A stretch of DNA of 64,000 nucleotides, taken from NCBI GenBank assembly GCA_016191845.1, contig JACPVF010000007.1, positions 682,001 to 746,000 of the forward strand, in the 5' to 3' direction. The stretch's first letter is position 1. Each line of letters begins with the position of its first letter. The DNA is from Chloroflexota bacterium. Its GTDB lineage: Bacteria; Chloroflexota; Anaerolineae; Anaerolineales; Villigracilaceae. A program made the position numbers and the translations under genes. The notes beneath the pieces are model-generated. The model ran no database searches, was not told the origin of the DNA, and worked only from the letters and a program-made list of their open reading frames with translations. Shown here piece after piece: positions 30,475-40,195 of this stretch.

Positions 30475-33225
30475 TTAGAACGGATATTTCTTCTTGTATG
30501 CCGCCACTTCGGCAGGCTGGATCGGTCGGCGCAGGATCTTGCTCCAGTCGAGCATGCGCGCCAGGTCCTGCATGGGCGCCTGTCCCTCGGGCACGTAGCC
30601 CACGAAGGAGCGGTTGTAGTCGTCCTCGCTGCCATCGGTCAGGAACCATTCGAGCGGCTTCTTGAAGATGCCAATCGACGAAGTGCCACGGTCATCATCG
30701 GGGAGAGCGGTCTCGTAGGTCAGGATGACCTTGCCATCGGCCGTCTCGCCGACCTCGGCCACGGTGGCCTCGTGGATCCAGCGCAGCCATTGCTGCTCGT
30801 TGACGCGCTGCTTGTCGGCGCCGACCGTGGTGCGGCTGCGGGTGACCGTGTCACCGCCGTGATAGGTCCAGCCTGAACCAGCCTTGGCGTTGCCTGTTGT
30901 GTTCGGCATGAGTCCCACGCCGTTTTTTGTGCTGACAGCTTTGGCGATCTGCCACGGGTTGGGTTCGGTGTTGACGAAGCGCAGCCACAGGATGCTGGCG
31001 CCTACGGTGTAATCCTTCTCGGAGGTGGCGTAGGTGTAATACGGGCGCGGCGCGCCAGGCAGTTTGTTCTCGTCTTCGTTCTTGCGATACCAGCTCGGCT
31101 TGGGGGTCAGGCCGCCAGGCGGCAAATGTCCGCGCATGTGCTGACAGTGTTCGGCGGTCTCATTGCAGACGGCGCGTGAGACGATCAGCTCATGCGTGTG
31201 GCCATGTTCTTCGCGCCAGGCCGTGGCATCGGCGTTCTCCCAGGCATCCAGGATGGCGCGGATTTCATTATGTTGCGGCAGGTAGCGCTCTGATTCTTCC
31301 TGCGCGGTGAGCTTCTCCCAGCCGACGTCGGTCACTTCGGTGACTCGCAGCGGGGTGAACTTGACGATCTCCTTCCAGGCCCAGGCAGGAAACTGACTCT
31401 TCATCGAAAGAAGGGTATCGAGCACTTCCTGCGTGGGCTTGCTGCGGATCTCGTAAGCGGCTTCGTCTTTCGATAGCTCGGTCAGGCCGATGCGGCGGGT
31501 CTTGGGACCAGGCGCCTTGACGTTGGGCAGATTCCAGCCGATGCGCTGTTTCCACTCGGGATCGGTGGTAGTGGCAAGTTTGGGTTTGGGGGCGGCCGTC
31601 CCTTCGTATTGTGCGATCTTCTCCTTGCAGCGCTGCTCGACGGCGGCATCGTCCAACGCCTTGATCGCGGCCTCGACCTTCGGTGCGCCCAGACGGATAA
31701 GCAGGTCCTTGGGGTCGGCCCAAGAGCCGTGGGCGCTGGCGTAGCGCATGCCCGAGAAATGCACCACCATGTATTGCAGCCAGAGCGGATAGCGCTCAGG
31801 CTGGGCCCAGAAGCGTTTGACCACTTCTTCGAGCAGGGCGACATGATCCTTACCGACCAGCGAGGCCTTGAAGGCTTCGCCCTTCCACAGGGCGATGTCG
31901 CGCGCGGTGACTTCCTTAGGCGGGACGTAGGTGGTCATGTATTTTTCCATCGATCCGCTGGCGGCCGCGTCGATGGACTTGAGCTCGGCTTGCAGGTCGG
32001 ACTGTTCCTTTTTATAGCCTGTCAGCTCTTGCTGAACCTTGGTCAGCTCGGTCTGCTTGGCCTGGATCTCGCGATCGCGATCCGCCTGCGGCTTGAGTGT
32101 GAATTCGAAGGCGGCGTAGAAGTCGTTGATCTTGTTCAACTCATCGGTCGTGACCTTGAGCTCAGTACTGCGGATCTGGTCCAGCCGCGCCTGACGGGCG
32201 GGACGTTCCTTCCAGTCGGCGGGCATGTTCTTGAGATTCGTGTCGAGGGTGGCGGCTTCCTTTTCGAGCGCCTTGACCTCCTGCGACCAGTTGAAGCTGT
32301 GGTTCTTGATGGTAGCCAGTTTGACGTTGGGATCAGCGACATAGTTGAACTCGTCCATCAGCGCCTTGTGCAGGGCATTGACCTTGGTAATACGGGCCTG
32401 GTCCACCTGCGGGGCGAGCTTGCGCAGTTGGGCGGAAGCGTCTGAGCTGGAGAAATACGTTTTGACGGGATCCAGCGCGGGCGGGTTCTTGAGTCGCGTC
32501 AGGGCTGTGGAGAGGTCCTGCTGCTTCGCTTCCAGCGGCTTGATCTCGGTGTCGAGCACGGGCAGTCGACGATTGATCTCTGCCTTGCGGTCCTGCGAGG
32601 TCTTTTGCGATTTGTCGTATTCCATCTTGCGCGGCTTGATGCGCGCGATGGCGTCGGCGAAATCCTCCACGCGGTCGAGCTCAGCCTCGGCCATCGGAAT
32701 GGTGACGTTTTTGAGCTGTTCCAGTTCCTTGGTCTCGACGGGGAATTTGGGATTGGCGGGATCCATGTTCTCGAGGCGGCGGGTCTTCTGCCCGAACTGC
32801 AGGCGCAGGATGCGGCAATGTTCCTTCCAGGGTAGGATCTGGTTGAGAACCAGATTTTCCTCGCTGCGCACGTCGGTGTACTTGGGCAGGTAGGCGGTGA
32901 ATCCGCCGTGGAATTCGTTGATGCGCGCCAGTTCGTTTTCGTCGATGGGAGAGAATTTGGCGTAATCGGCACGCACATCAGCTTTCATAAAATAGGCGCG
33001 CAGGTCGGTATAGGTCTTGTAGGCGCTGACCAGCAGGGCAGCCTGCGCGTCGTTATAAGCTTTGACCTCGGCTTGCAGTGCGGCAGGAGTCTTATCCTTG
33101 TATTGCTTCCACAGATCGATCTCGTTGAAGTAGACCAGGAAGTCGCGCAGTTTGACCTCACGCATCGGATAAATGGTTTTGCGCAACGCATCGTTCTGCC
33201 ACTGAAAATACAGGTTCCCAGCCAT
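30475..33225 (-). CDS. Unrecognised 916-residue protein with coiled-coil centre
   Basis: No family recognised. There is no signal peptide and no transmembrane helix. The N-terminal 130 residues are rich in aromatic and charged residues (LRDFLVYFNEIDLWKQYKD). Residues about 180-460 are heptad-like and Lys/Glu/Gln-rich, consistent with long coiled coils. The last 400 residues are Trp-rich and look globular, with a His/Cys-rich stretch (EEHGHTHELIVSRAV, then CNETAEHCQHMRGH) that could bind metal. It has an AAGGAG ribosome binding site, stands alone between the ECF sigma cluster and a divergent aldo/keto reductase, and ends at a palindromic terminator. A scaffold or assembly role is a guess. Confidence 0.72.
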   Translation of the reverse strand: MAGNLYFQWQNDALRKTIYPMREVKLRDFLVYFNEIDLWKQYKDKTPAALQAEVKAYNDAQAALLVSAYKTYTDLRAYFMKADVRADYAKFSPIDENELARINEFHGGFTAYLPKYTDVRSEENLVLNQILPWKEHCRILRLQFGQKTRRLENMDPANPKFPVETKELEQLKNVTIPMAEAELDRVEDFADAIARIKPRKMEYDKSQKTSQDRKAEINRRLPVLDTEIKPLEAKQQDLSTALTRLKNPPALDPVKTYFSSSDASAQLRKLAPQVDQARITKVNALHKALMDEFNYVADPNVKLATIKNHSFNWSQEVKALEKEAATLDTNLKNMPADWKERPARQARLDQIRSTELKVTTDELNKINDFYAAFEFTLKPQADRDREIQAKQTELTKVQQELTGYKKEQSDLQAELKSIDAAASGSMEKYMTTYVPPKEVTARDIALWKGEAFKASLVGKDHVALLEEVVKRFWAQPERYPLWLQYMVVHFSGMRYASAHGSWADPKDLLIRLGAPKVEAAIKALDDAAVEQRCKEKIAQYEGTAAPKPKLATTTDPEWKQRIGWNLPNVKAPGPKTRRIGLTELSKDEAAYEIRSKPTQEVLDTLLSMKSQFPAWAWKEIVKFTPLRVTEVTDVGWEKLTAQEESERYLPQHNEIRAILDAWENADATAWREEHGHTHELIVSRAVCNETAEHCQHMRGHLPPGGLTPKPSWYRKNEDENKLPGAPRPYYTYATSEKDYTVGASILWLRFVNTEPNPWQIAKAVSTKNGVGLMPNTTGNAKAGSGWTYHGGDTVTRSRTTVGADKQRVNEQQWLRWIHEATVAEVGETADGKVILTYETALPDDDRGTSSIGIFKKPLEWFLTDGSEDDYNRSFVGYVPEGQAPMQDLARMLDWSKILRRPIQPAEVAAYKKKYPF

Positions 33226-33324
33226 CTTCGACTCCTTGAACCGATTGCTTTATGGATATTACTGGTACATATTGTACGGGATTTTTGGAAAATTCCAACA
33301 AGGAAAACGGATGAACTTCGGGGA

Positions 33325-33330
33325 TATAAT
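33325..33330 (+). promoter_or_regulatory. -10 box (TATAAT) of the aldo/keto reductase gene
   Basis: A perfect TATAAT, 37 bases before the ATG; CCAGGAG supplies the ribosome binding site. The -35 is not clear. Confidence 0.5.
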
Positions 33331-33367
33331 TTTCAAGAAGTAATTTCTGTAAACCAGGAGCACTATC

Positions 33368-34339
33368 ATGGAATTCACTCAGCTTGGCCGTACCGGCCTC
33401 AAAGTATCCCGCCTTTGTTTGGGGACCATGAACTTCGGTCCGCAAACCAGCGAAGAGGATTCCTTCGCCATCATGGACAAGGCCCTCGATCTGGGCATCA
33501 ATTTCTTCGACACGGCTAATGTCTACGGCTGGAAGCTCGGCGAAGGCGTGACGGAAAGCATCGTCGGGCGCTGGTTCGCCCAGGGCGGCGGCCGCCGCGA
33601 GAAGACGGTCGTCGCCACCAAGGTTTTCGGCCGCATGGGCACCTGGCCCAACCAGTCGCGCCTGTCGGCGCTGCACATCCGCGAGGCCTGCGAAGCCTCG
33701 CTGCGACGCATGCAGACCGACCACATCGACCTGTACCAGATGCACCATGTGGACCGTCTGGCCCCGTGGGAGGAGATCTGGCAGGCCATGGAAGTGTTGG
33801 TTCAACAGGGCAAGGTGCTGTACGTCGGTTCGTCGAACTTTGCGGGCTGGCACATCGCCAAGGCTCAGGAGGCCGCCAGGGCTCGTCACTTCATGGGCCT
33901 GGTCTGCGAGCAAAGCCTGTACAGCCTGAACGACCGCATGATCGAGTTGGAGGTCGTCCCCGCCTGCAAGGATTATGGTCTGGGCCTCATCCCGTGGAGT
34001 CCGCTTTCGGGCGGGCTGCTGGGCGGCGTATTGCAAAAGATCAAGGAAGGACGCCGCGCCTCCGAGGATATGAAAAAGGAGATCGAGAAGAAGCGCTCGA
34101 ATCTCAAGGCCTGGGAGCAATTCTGTCGGGACCTGGGCGAGGCGCCCGCTGATGTGGCGCTTGCCTGGCTGTTGGCGAATCCCGTCGTGACGGCGCCCAT
34201 CATCGGTCCGCGCACGATGGAGCAGTTGACCGGGTCCCTGCGGGCGTTCAAGGTCAAACTCAGCAAGGATGTCATGAAGAAGATCGACGAGATCTGGCCC
34301 GGCCCCGGCGGCGAAGCACCCGAAGCATACGCGTGGTAA
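33368..34339 (+). CDS. Aldo/keto reductase
   Basis: A 323-residue NADPH-dependent (beta/alpha)8 oxidoreductase. It begins MEFTQLGRTGLKVSRLCLGTM. The catalytic tetrad is visible: Asp48 and Tyr53 (FFDTANVYG), Lys85 (VATKVFG) and His126 (YQMHHVD). The C-terminal cofactor-binding segment is APIIGPRTMEQLTGSL. It resembles the YajO/Tas-like group acting on aldehydes or sugars, but the substrate is not predictable. The next gene starts 24 bases downstream. Confidence 0.94.
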   Translation: MEFTQLGRTGLKVSRLCLGTMNFGPQTSEEDSFAIMDKALDLGINFFDTANVYGWKLGEGVTESIVGRWFAQGGGRREKTVVATKVFGRMGTWPNQSRLSALHIREACEASLRRMQTDHIDLYQMHHVDRLAPWEEIWQAMEVLVQQGKVLYVGSSNFAGWHIAKAQEAARARHFMGLVCEQSLYSLNDRMIELEVVPACKDYGLGLIPWSPLSGGLLGGVLQKIKEGRRASEDMKKEIEKKRSNLKAWEQFCRDLGEAPADVALAWLLANPVVTAPIIGPRTMEQLTGSLRAFKVKLSKDVMKKIDEIWPGPGGEAPEAYAW

Positions 34340-34363
34340 GGTAGTTACCCCAATACGGTTGAG

Positions 34364-34870
34364 ATGCTCACCTTCCTGCGCCATATTTTATCCATCTTGC
34401 TCCTGCCTTTTATGGTGGTTGTTGTTGTGCCGGCCTGGCTGTTGCATTCCTTCGAGGCCAGTGACTCACGCTGGGCAGGGTCTTCATCATGGGTCGGGTG
34501 GACGTTGGGCGTGGTCCTAGTCCTGGCGGGACTCGGGTTGTTTGCCTGGTGTGTCAGCCTGTTTGCGCGTGTAGGCCAGGGAACACTGGCCCCGTGGGAT
34601 CCGACTCAAAAACTGGTGGCGGTTGGGCCGTATCGGCATGTGCGCAATCCCATGATCAGCGGGGTGGCGTTGATGCTGATCGGTCAGGCTGTCTTTTGGG
34701 GTTCATGGATTGTTGGCCTGTGGGCGGGGATCTTCGTGCTGATCAATCATACGTACTTTCTGCTCTCTGAAGAGCCCGGGTTGGAGCGCCGTTTTGGTGA
34801 GAGTTATCGTACGTACAAGGCACACGTCCCGCGCTGGATTCCGCGCCTGCAGCCGTGGATGGGTGATTGA
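34364..34870 (+). CDS. ICMT/PEMT-type membrane methyltransferase
   Basis: A 168-residue membrane protein of the isoprenylcysteine carboxyl methyltransferase / phospholipid methyltransferase family. Four or five hydrophobic helices are seen. The SAM-binding core is GPYRHVRNPMISG, followed by SEEPGLERRFGESYRTYKAH and VPRWIP. It probably methylates a lipid or membrane-embedded small molecule. It may be co-transcribed with the aldo/keto reductase. Confidence 0.88.
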   Translation: MLTFLRHILSILLLPFMVVVVVPAWLLHSFEASDSRWAGSSSWVGWTLGVVLVLAGLGLFAWCVSLFARVGQGTLAPWDPTQKLVAVGPYRHVRNPMISGVALMLIGQAVFWGSWIVGLWAGIFVLINHTYFLLSEEPGLERRFGESYRTYKAHVPRWIPRLQPWMGD

Positions 34871-34873
34871 TTG

Positions 34874-34910
34874 AACTTCCCTGAAAGTAAGGCTTTCAGG
34901 GAAGTTTTTT
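34874..34910 (+). terminator. Intrinsic terminator
   Basis: AACTTCCCTGAAA and TTTCAGGGAAGTT form a 13-bp perfect stem with a 7-nt loop, followed by a run of T. Confidence 0.9.
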
Positions 34911-34915
34911 CTCCA

Positions 34916-37900
34916 TTAGGGTGTGATAATGTTTTCTAAAAACACCTTGACCACCTGTGGGTCAAATTGTTTGCCTGCCTGTTCTTCGATGTATTCATAC
35001 ACCTTTTCCTTCGGCCAGGCCTTGCGATAAGGACGGTCGGAAGTGAGCGCGTCGAAGACATCCACCACGGCAAATACACGTGCGGTCAGCGGAATCTCCT
35101 CTCCTTTCAACCCGCGCGGATATCCGCTGCCATCCCATTTTTCGTGATGGCAATAGGAGACGTCCAGGGCGTGCCGCAGGTAGGTGATGGGGGCCAGCAT
35201 GTTGTAGGCATACACGGGATGTTGCCGCATGACTTCCCATTCGGGGCCGGTGAGTTCTCCGGGCTTGTGCAGGATTGCGTCGGGTACGCCCATCTTGCCA
35301 ATGTCATGCAGCAGAGCCCCACGCCATAAATCCTGTTTTTCACCGTTGCTCATGCCCATGCGTTCGGCCAGTTTCAAGGCCATGTCCGCCACGCGTTGGG
35401 TGTGACCCTCTGTTTCTCGATCGCGCAGGTCGAGGGCGCGGGACCAGCCCTCGATGGTGGCGTCGTAGGCCAGCATCAATTCGGCGTTGGAACGCTGCAG
35501 GTTCTCCATGAGGGACGCGCTCTCGATGGCGATGGCAGCCTGGGTGGCAAGGGTTTCGAAATAATCGATCCATTCCGTGTTGGGATCGAAACCCTTGCGG
35601 TCGAAGACCTCCAGCACGCCCTTGACCTGCCCCTTGACGATCAGCGGGGTGGCGTAGTGGACCTCGAAGCCTTCACCCGCCAAAAGTGAGGACCGGCTGA
35701 AGGGTCCGCCCTGATCGGTCAGGTCGCGGCAGGAGATGGTTCGATATTCGAGCGCGGCGCGCCCGGCGCAGCCGACCCCAATGCCGACATGGGAACGCTC
35801 AATGCTGCGAGTGTGAAATCCCAGCCCGGAGGCGTAATCGAGTGTATGTGTCACAGGGTCCAGCAGCAGGATGCTGGTTGCGTCGACCTCCAACTCCTCC
35901 CGTACGTTGGAGAGAATGAGGTTGAGTGTGACGTTTAGGTCGAAGTTGGTGGTGATGGCCACGTCAATCTGATGCAGGGCGGTCAGGTGATGTAATTGCT
36001 GCTCGGTCTGCTCGTTGAGGATGACACGATGAATGGCGTTGGCCGCAATATCGGCGATGGCATTCAACAGACGCAAATCCTGCTCGGTAATCTCGACCTG
36101 GCGGGCGATCCAGAGTGCTCCGATGACCAGGTCACGGGCGATGAGCGGAACCGCCGCGATGCAGCGGGAGTCACCCAACAGGTCGGGGCGATAGAAGTGC
36201 TCATCCTGATCGGCATGATTGGTCATGTAGGGTCGCCTGTTCTGGATGACCCAGTTGCAGACACCCTTGCCCGGCGGGATGCTCAGCCCGACCATTCGCT
36301 CCCCAACGACCCCGCGTCCCATTTCGTCGATGTAACCGCCTGTCCTGATGTTGGGCAGGACAAGGGTGGCGCCGTCTGCATCGAACAGGCGGATCAATTG
36401 GTCGAGGATCACATTTAGGATCTCGGTCCGTGTAGTGGCTTCACGCAGGGCAGCGCTGACAGCGATGATGGCTTCGCGTTCACGTTCATGGTGCTTGCGT
36501 TCCGTGATATCGCGCCCCACTGATAAAACCCCGTTGATATTTCCATGCTGATCATATTCTGGGACGATAATGTATTCCAGTGAGAGGGCCATTCCATAAG
36601 CGTTCACCCAGGCGAATTCCGTTGTCTGAGCGATTCCATTGGCCAAGGCCTGCTGAAGTTTCTCGAAATATTCATTGTTTATTGGGGCAGGGACATTGGG
36701 TAAGTCGCGTGGATGGATGCCGACCACCTCATTGGCTGGCAGGCCGCTTGCTTTTTCCCAGGCGGGATTAACGTAGATTCGTCGCAAATCCTTATCATAA
36801 CGCACGATCAAATCTGGGATATTCTCGAGCAGGACCCGGTATTCCCGTTCACGAGCAATCAGGTTCTGCTCCATCTGTTTTCGCTCGGTGATATCCTCGA
36901 ACGTACCCAGTACTCCGACGATCTCCCCGTCGAGCCCCCGGAGTGGGATCTTGCTGGTACGTACATTGGTAATGCGGCCATCGGCTGTCAGTTGCGTCTC
37001 TTCATAATTGAGCTTCGGAATGCCGGTTTCCATGACCACGCGGTCGTCAGCCCGGTAACTCTCCGCCTCTGCATCTTTCCAAGGCAAATCGAGATCGGTC
37101 AGCCCGACAATCTCCTCAGTGGATTTCAAGCCTGCGTTTGTCGCAAATAAATAGTTGCAACCCAGATAGACGCTATTGCGGTCCTTCCAAAATACAAATG
37201 CAGGCATGTTTTCCAGAACCAGCTTCCACATCTGCGACGATTTCCATAATGCTTCTTCCACCTGCTTTTTCTCAGTGACATCGCGTGCAATGCCGAGGTA
37301 AGACACCATGTTGCTGTCTGTATCATGGAGGATCGAAGCATTCGACGTATGCCAGCGCCAACTTCCGTCCTTGTGCTTGACCCGATATTCGATGCCCGAG
37401 ATTTTTTCACCGTTATGGATGGCCCGCTTCATAACATCGCGACATGAAGCGACGTCGTCAGGGTGGACAAAGAGTTCAAATAATTGACCTTCCACTTCGT
37501 TGACCTCATGTCCAAGGATTTCCTTCCAATTGGGCGAGACATAGGTGAAAACTCCGTCGGGGGAAATAGTGTATACAATGTCGTTTGCCTTTTCCACAAA
37601 GGAGCGGAAGCGCTCTTCGCTGGCACGCAGTTCTGCTTCCGCCCGTCTGCGCCTGATACGGGTGCGCAGAGTGGTGATGCCAAAGGCCAGGTCGCCGGCC
37701 AATTCTTCCAGGAGACGAATTTCCCCCGGCGTGAAGGCATTGACCTTTTCGGAGTAGATCACCATAACCCCGAATACATTCGTTTTATCGTCCTTGAGAG
37801 GTAGCGCGATATTAGAGCGGTATCCAAGTTGTAGGAGTGAATCGCGCCATGGAGCTATATGAGGATCCGTAGAAATATCTTGAACGTAGACGGTCTCTCC

Positions 37901-40066
37901 GTTTCGTATGGCGACCCCGGCCGATCCGTTGCCATTCTCCGTGTTGTCTGCCCAGGATAGGTGGACATCGGGCATAAAATCGCTATTTGGCCCATCCCAG
38001 GCAACTGGGCGGATGAACTTGGCCTCATCATGTTCTGCGTAACCCACCCAGGCCAGAAGATACCCGGCCTCATTGCAGACAATCCTGCAAATATCATTCA
38101 GGAGTGTTTGCTCGTCCCTTGCTCGCATCAAGGTCTGGTTACAGTCGCTGATGGCGCGCAACTCCCGATTCAGGCGATGCCCCTCTTCCTCCGCCCGCTT
38201 GTGCTCGTTGAGCAGGTGGACACGGTCCAGCGAAACCGCCATATGACTGGCCATTGCTTTAAGGTACTCTCGTTCAGAATCACTGGGGATACGCACCCCC
38301 TCGTCGCCAAAGGTGCCCATACCAACGGTTCCCAGGTGTTTCTCCAGGAGAAAGATGGGGACATTGACAATGGTACGATTTCCCATTTGTGCAACGATCT
38401 CTTTGTTGGTCCGCTCGTCAGTTCGTGCATCCTCGACCACGACAATATCCTGCGCCTCGGCGATCTCTTCGAGCATCCGATCACCCTGGATGGCCAGCGT
38501 GGCCACCCCTTCCTCAGACATCACAGTATCCGAGACCGCTCCGCCGGCGATTAGGGCATGCGCGTATTTCTTATCCTCCGTTAGCAGGTAGACCCATAGG
38601 TTCTGATACCCGATGACAGACTGCACTTCGTCGTGCGCTGCGTTCAACACCTCCATATAAGTCTGGGCTTGTTCCAGCCGTTTGGAGAGTCGCAACAGGG
38701 ATTGTGAATGGTATTCTCGTTCTTGTAATGCCTCTTCAGCTTGTTTACGAGACGTGATGTCCCTGGCAACCATCAAAGTTTGATCATCTGATATTGGAGT
38801 GGCAGTGGCGTAAAACCACAATTTTTTATCGCCAATCGATAGGCTGTATTCGAAATTGACCGATTTCCGGGTCGTGAGCGCCTCTCTCAGATGGCCGAGA
38901 AAGAAATCCGCCTGATCTTTTGGAAAAACCTCGTGTAGTGTTTTTCCCAACAAATCCTTCGATGGTTTGTATAAAAGCGATGTATCTGTTTCGATGATTT
39001 TCAGGTAACGCCCCTCCCAGTTGCCCACAAAAATGACGTCCGTCATTGCGCTGATCAGGGTGCGTAATTCAGCCTCGGATGCCCGCACCGCTTCCTCCAT
39101 GCGCTTGTGCTCGGTGAGGTCCATGAAAGTATTGAGATGCTTCTCTCCGATCGAAGACATGCGGAATTCGATGTGCCGCAGGGAGCCATCTTTGCAGGTG
39201 ACGGTTGCCTCCATCGGTTCGATCTGTCCCCGGCTTTCGATGGCCTTCGCGACCCTGCTGTGCCACTCAGCCTCCAATGCCTTTCGATATTCTGGATCAG
39301 GATAAGCCAGCGGCCACCAATGCTCCACATCGGGCATGTCCTCGAGGGTGTAGCCGAACAGTTCAATGAACTTGTTGTTAATCCATTCGACATGTTCATC
39401 TGTGCCTGAAGACACCACCATGGCCACGGGCGAGGAGTCAATCAATAGTTTGAGTTGCTGTTCGCTGGCTTCGAGGTTCTGATATGCAAGCAAACTGGTC
39501 AGAATGTCGGAGAGTCGTCTGCCAATTTCCTGAAACAGCCGTTTTTCCTCCTTGTCCCAGATGCGTGCGAATGAGCATTGATGCAACCCGAACGACCAGG
39601 GTTTTCCGATCCTTGGGTAGAACGCCATGGCGATAAAGGATTGGACCTGGAACCCCTCTGCCATTTCGGGTGGAACGGGATGCTCCCCACCCGGGCCAAA
39701 CTGGACCGGGCCGTCTGATTCGCACAGGATGCGATAAACCTTCGCCCCGGCCGGGTCAAGTGGCAACTCTACACCGATGGGGAGCACGCCCGGGTATTCC
39801 GGACGGGTCCGTTCCATGGGTACTTGCCAGGTGGGAGACTCCGGGTCGCACGGGTAGATCAGCCAGGCGCGGTCACACTCAAAGATCACAAGCAGGCTGT
39901 CGAGTACATCCTTCATTACCTGTTCCAGGTCGCTCTTCCCCTGCATAGCCCGGTTGACCTGGTCCATTTTTTCGAGGTAACTCAGATGGTGGATGTTACC
40001 CTGTCTGGTATTCTTACGGGATGTCTTGGGGTCGGGTGGCATCGCTTCGTCATCCTGTCGAGGCAT
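34916..40066 (-). CDS. Giant PAS/GAF sensor with C-terminal HD-GYP phosphodiesterase domain
   Basis: A 1716-residue soluble protein. By pattern it holds an N-terminal GAF-like domain (about 30-195), two PAS domains (about 200-445), two GAF domains (about 460-805), three PAS domains (about 815-1190), two more GAF domains (about 1200-1510) and an HD-GYP domain (from about 1530). HD-GYP hallmarks are HDIGKMGVPD and HHEKWDGSGYPRGLKGEEIP, so the metal and GYP motifs are intact and c-di-GMP hydrolysis is expected. There are no membrane segments, so inputs are cytoplasmic. No GGDEF partner is in this window. The start could also be the ATG nine codons in. Confidence 0.9.
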   Translation of the reverse strand: MPRQDDEAMPPDPKTSRKNTRQGNIHHLSYLEKMDQVNRAMQGKSDLEQVMKDVLDSLLVIFECDRAWLIYPCDPESPTWQVPMERTRPEYPGVLPIGVELPLDPAGAKVYRILCESDGPVQFGPGGEHPVPPEMAEGFQVQSFIAMAFYPRIGKPWSFGLHQCSFARIWDKEEKRLFQEIGRRLSDILTSLLAYQNLEASEQQLKLLIDSSPVAMVVSSGTDEHVEWINNKFIELFGYTLEDMPDVEHWWPLAYPDPEYRKALEAEWHSRVAKAIESRGQIEPMEATVTCKDGSLRHIEFRMSSIGEKHLNTFMDLTEHKRMEEAVRASEAELRTLISAMTDVIFVGNWEGRYLKIIETDTSLLYKPSKDLLGKTLHEVFPKDQADFFLGHLREALTTRKSVNFEYSLSIGDKKLWFYATATPISDDQTLMVARDITSRKQAEEALQEREYHSQSLLRLSKRLEQAQTYMEVLNAAHDEVQSVIGYQNLWVYLLTEDKKYAHALIAGGAVSDTVMSEEGVATLAIQGDRMLEEIAEAQDIVVVEDARTDERTNKEIVAQMGNRTIVNVPIFLLEKHLGTVGMGTFGDEGVRIPSDSEREYLKAMASHMAVSLDRVHLLNEHKRAEEEGHRLNRELRAISDCNQTLMRARDEQTLLNDICRIVCNEAGYLLAWVGYAEHDEAKFIRPVAWDGPNSDFMPDVHLSWADNTENGNGSAGVAIRNGETVYVQDISTDPHIAPWRDSLLQLGYRSNIALPLKDDKTNVFGVMVIYSEKVNAFTPGEIRLLEELAGDLAFGITTLRTRIRRRRAEAELRASEERFRSFVEKANDIVYTISPDGVFTYVSPNWKEILGHEVNEVEGQLFELFVHPDDVASCRDVMKRAIHNGEKISGIEYRVKHKDGSWRWHTSNASILHDTDSNMVSYLGIARDVTEKKQVEEALWKSSQMWKLVLENMPAFVFWKDRNSVYLGCNYLFATNAGLKSTEEIVGLTDLDLPWKDAEAESYRADDRVVMETGIPKLNYEETQLTADGRITNVRTSKIPLRGLDGEIVGVLGTFEDITERKQMEQNLIAREREYRVLLENIPDLIVRYDKDLRRIYVNPAWEKASGLPANEVVGIHPRDLPNVPAPINNEYFEKLQQALANGIAQTTEFAWVNAYGMALSLEYIIVPEYDQHGNINGVLSVGRDITERKHHEREREAIIAVSAALREATTRTEILNVILDQLIRLFDADGATLVLPNIRTGGYIDEMGRGVVGERMVGLSIPPGKGVCNWVIQNRRPYMTNHADQDEHFYRPDLLGDSRCIAAVPLIARDLVIGALWIARQVEITEQDLRLLNAIADIAANAIHRVILNEQTEQQLHHLTALHQIDVAITTNFDLNVTLNLILSNVREELEVDATSILLLDPVTHTLDYASGLGFHTRSIERSHVGIGVGCAGRAALEYRTISCRDLTDQGGPFSRSSLLAGEGFEVHYATPLIVKGQVKGVLEVFDRKGFDPNTEWIDYFETLATQAAIAIESASLMENLQRSNAELMLAYDATIEGWSRALDLRDRETEGHTQRVADMALKLAERMGMSNGEKQDLWRGALLHDIGKMGVPDAILHKPGELTGPEWEVMRQHPVYAYNMLAPITYLRHALDVSYCHHEKWDGSGYPRGLKGEEIPLTARVFAVVDVFDALTSDRPYRKAWPKEKVYEYIEEQAGKQFDPQVVKVFLENIITP

Positions 40067-40142
40067 GGTTTGCGGAGAAATGGTCTATGTATATTTTGAC
40101 ACAATTGAGGAAGGTTTTCTACTGCTTTTAAGAGAACAAAAT

Positions 40143-40168
40143 ACCCGGAGGATGTATATCCTCCGGGT
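40143..40168 (-). terminator. Intrinsic terminator of the acyl-CoA synthetase gene
   Basis: ACCCGGAGGAT-GTAT-ATCCTCCGGGT, an 11-bp stem; on the minus strand it is followed by ATTTTGTT. Confidence 0.8.
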
Positions 40169-40195
40169 GTGACGGCTGAAAAATATGTTTATCCC

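Noticed and set aside
33196-33225. NLYFQW near the N-terminus of the 916-residue protein, resembling a TEV protease site or expression-tag remnant
   Set aside because: It lacks the preceding Glu and the following Gly/Ser, and the flanking DNA is ordinary genomic sequence; coincidence.
33158-34384. 408-residue ORF antisense to the aldo/keto reductase
   Set aside because: The reductase has its full catalytic tetrad and ribosome binding site; the antisense ORF has neither.
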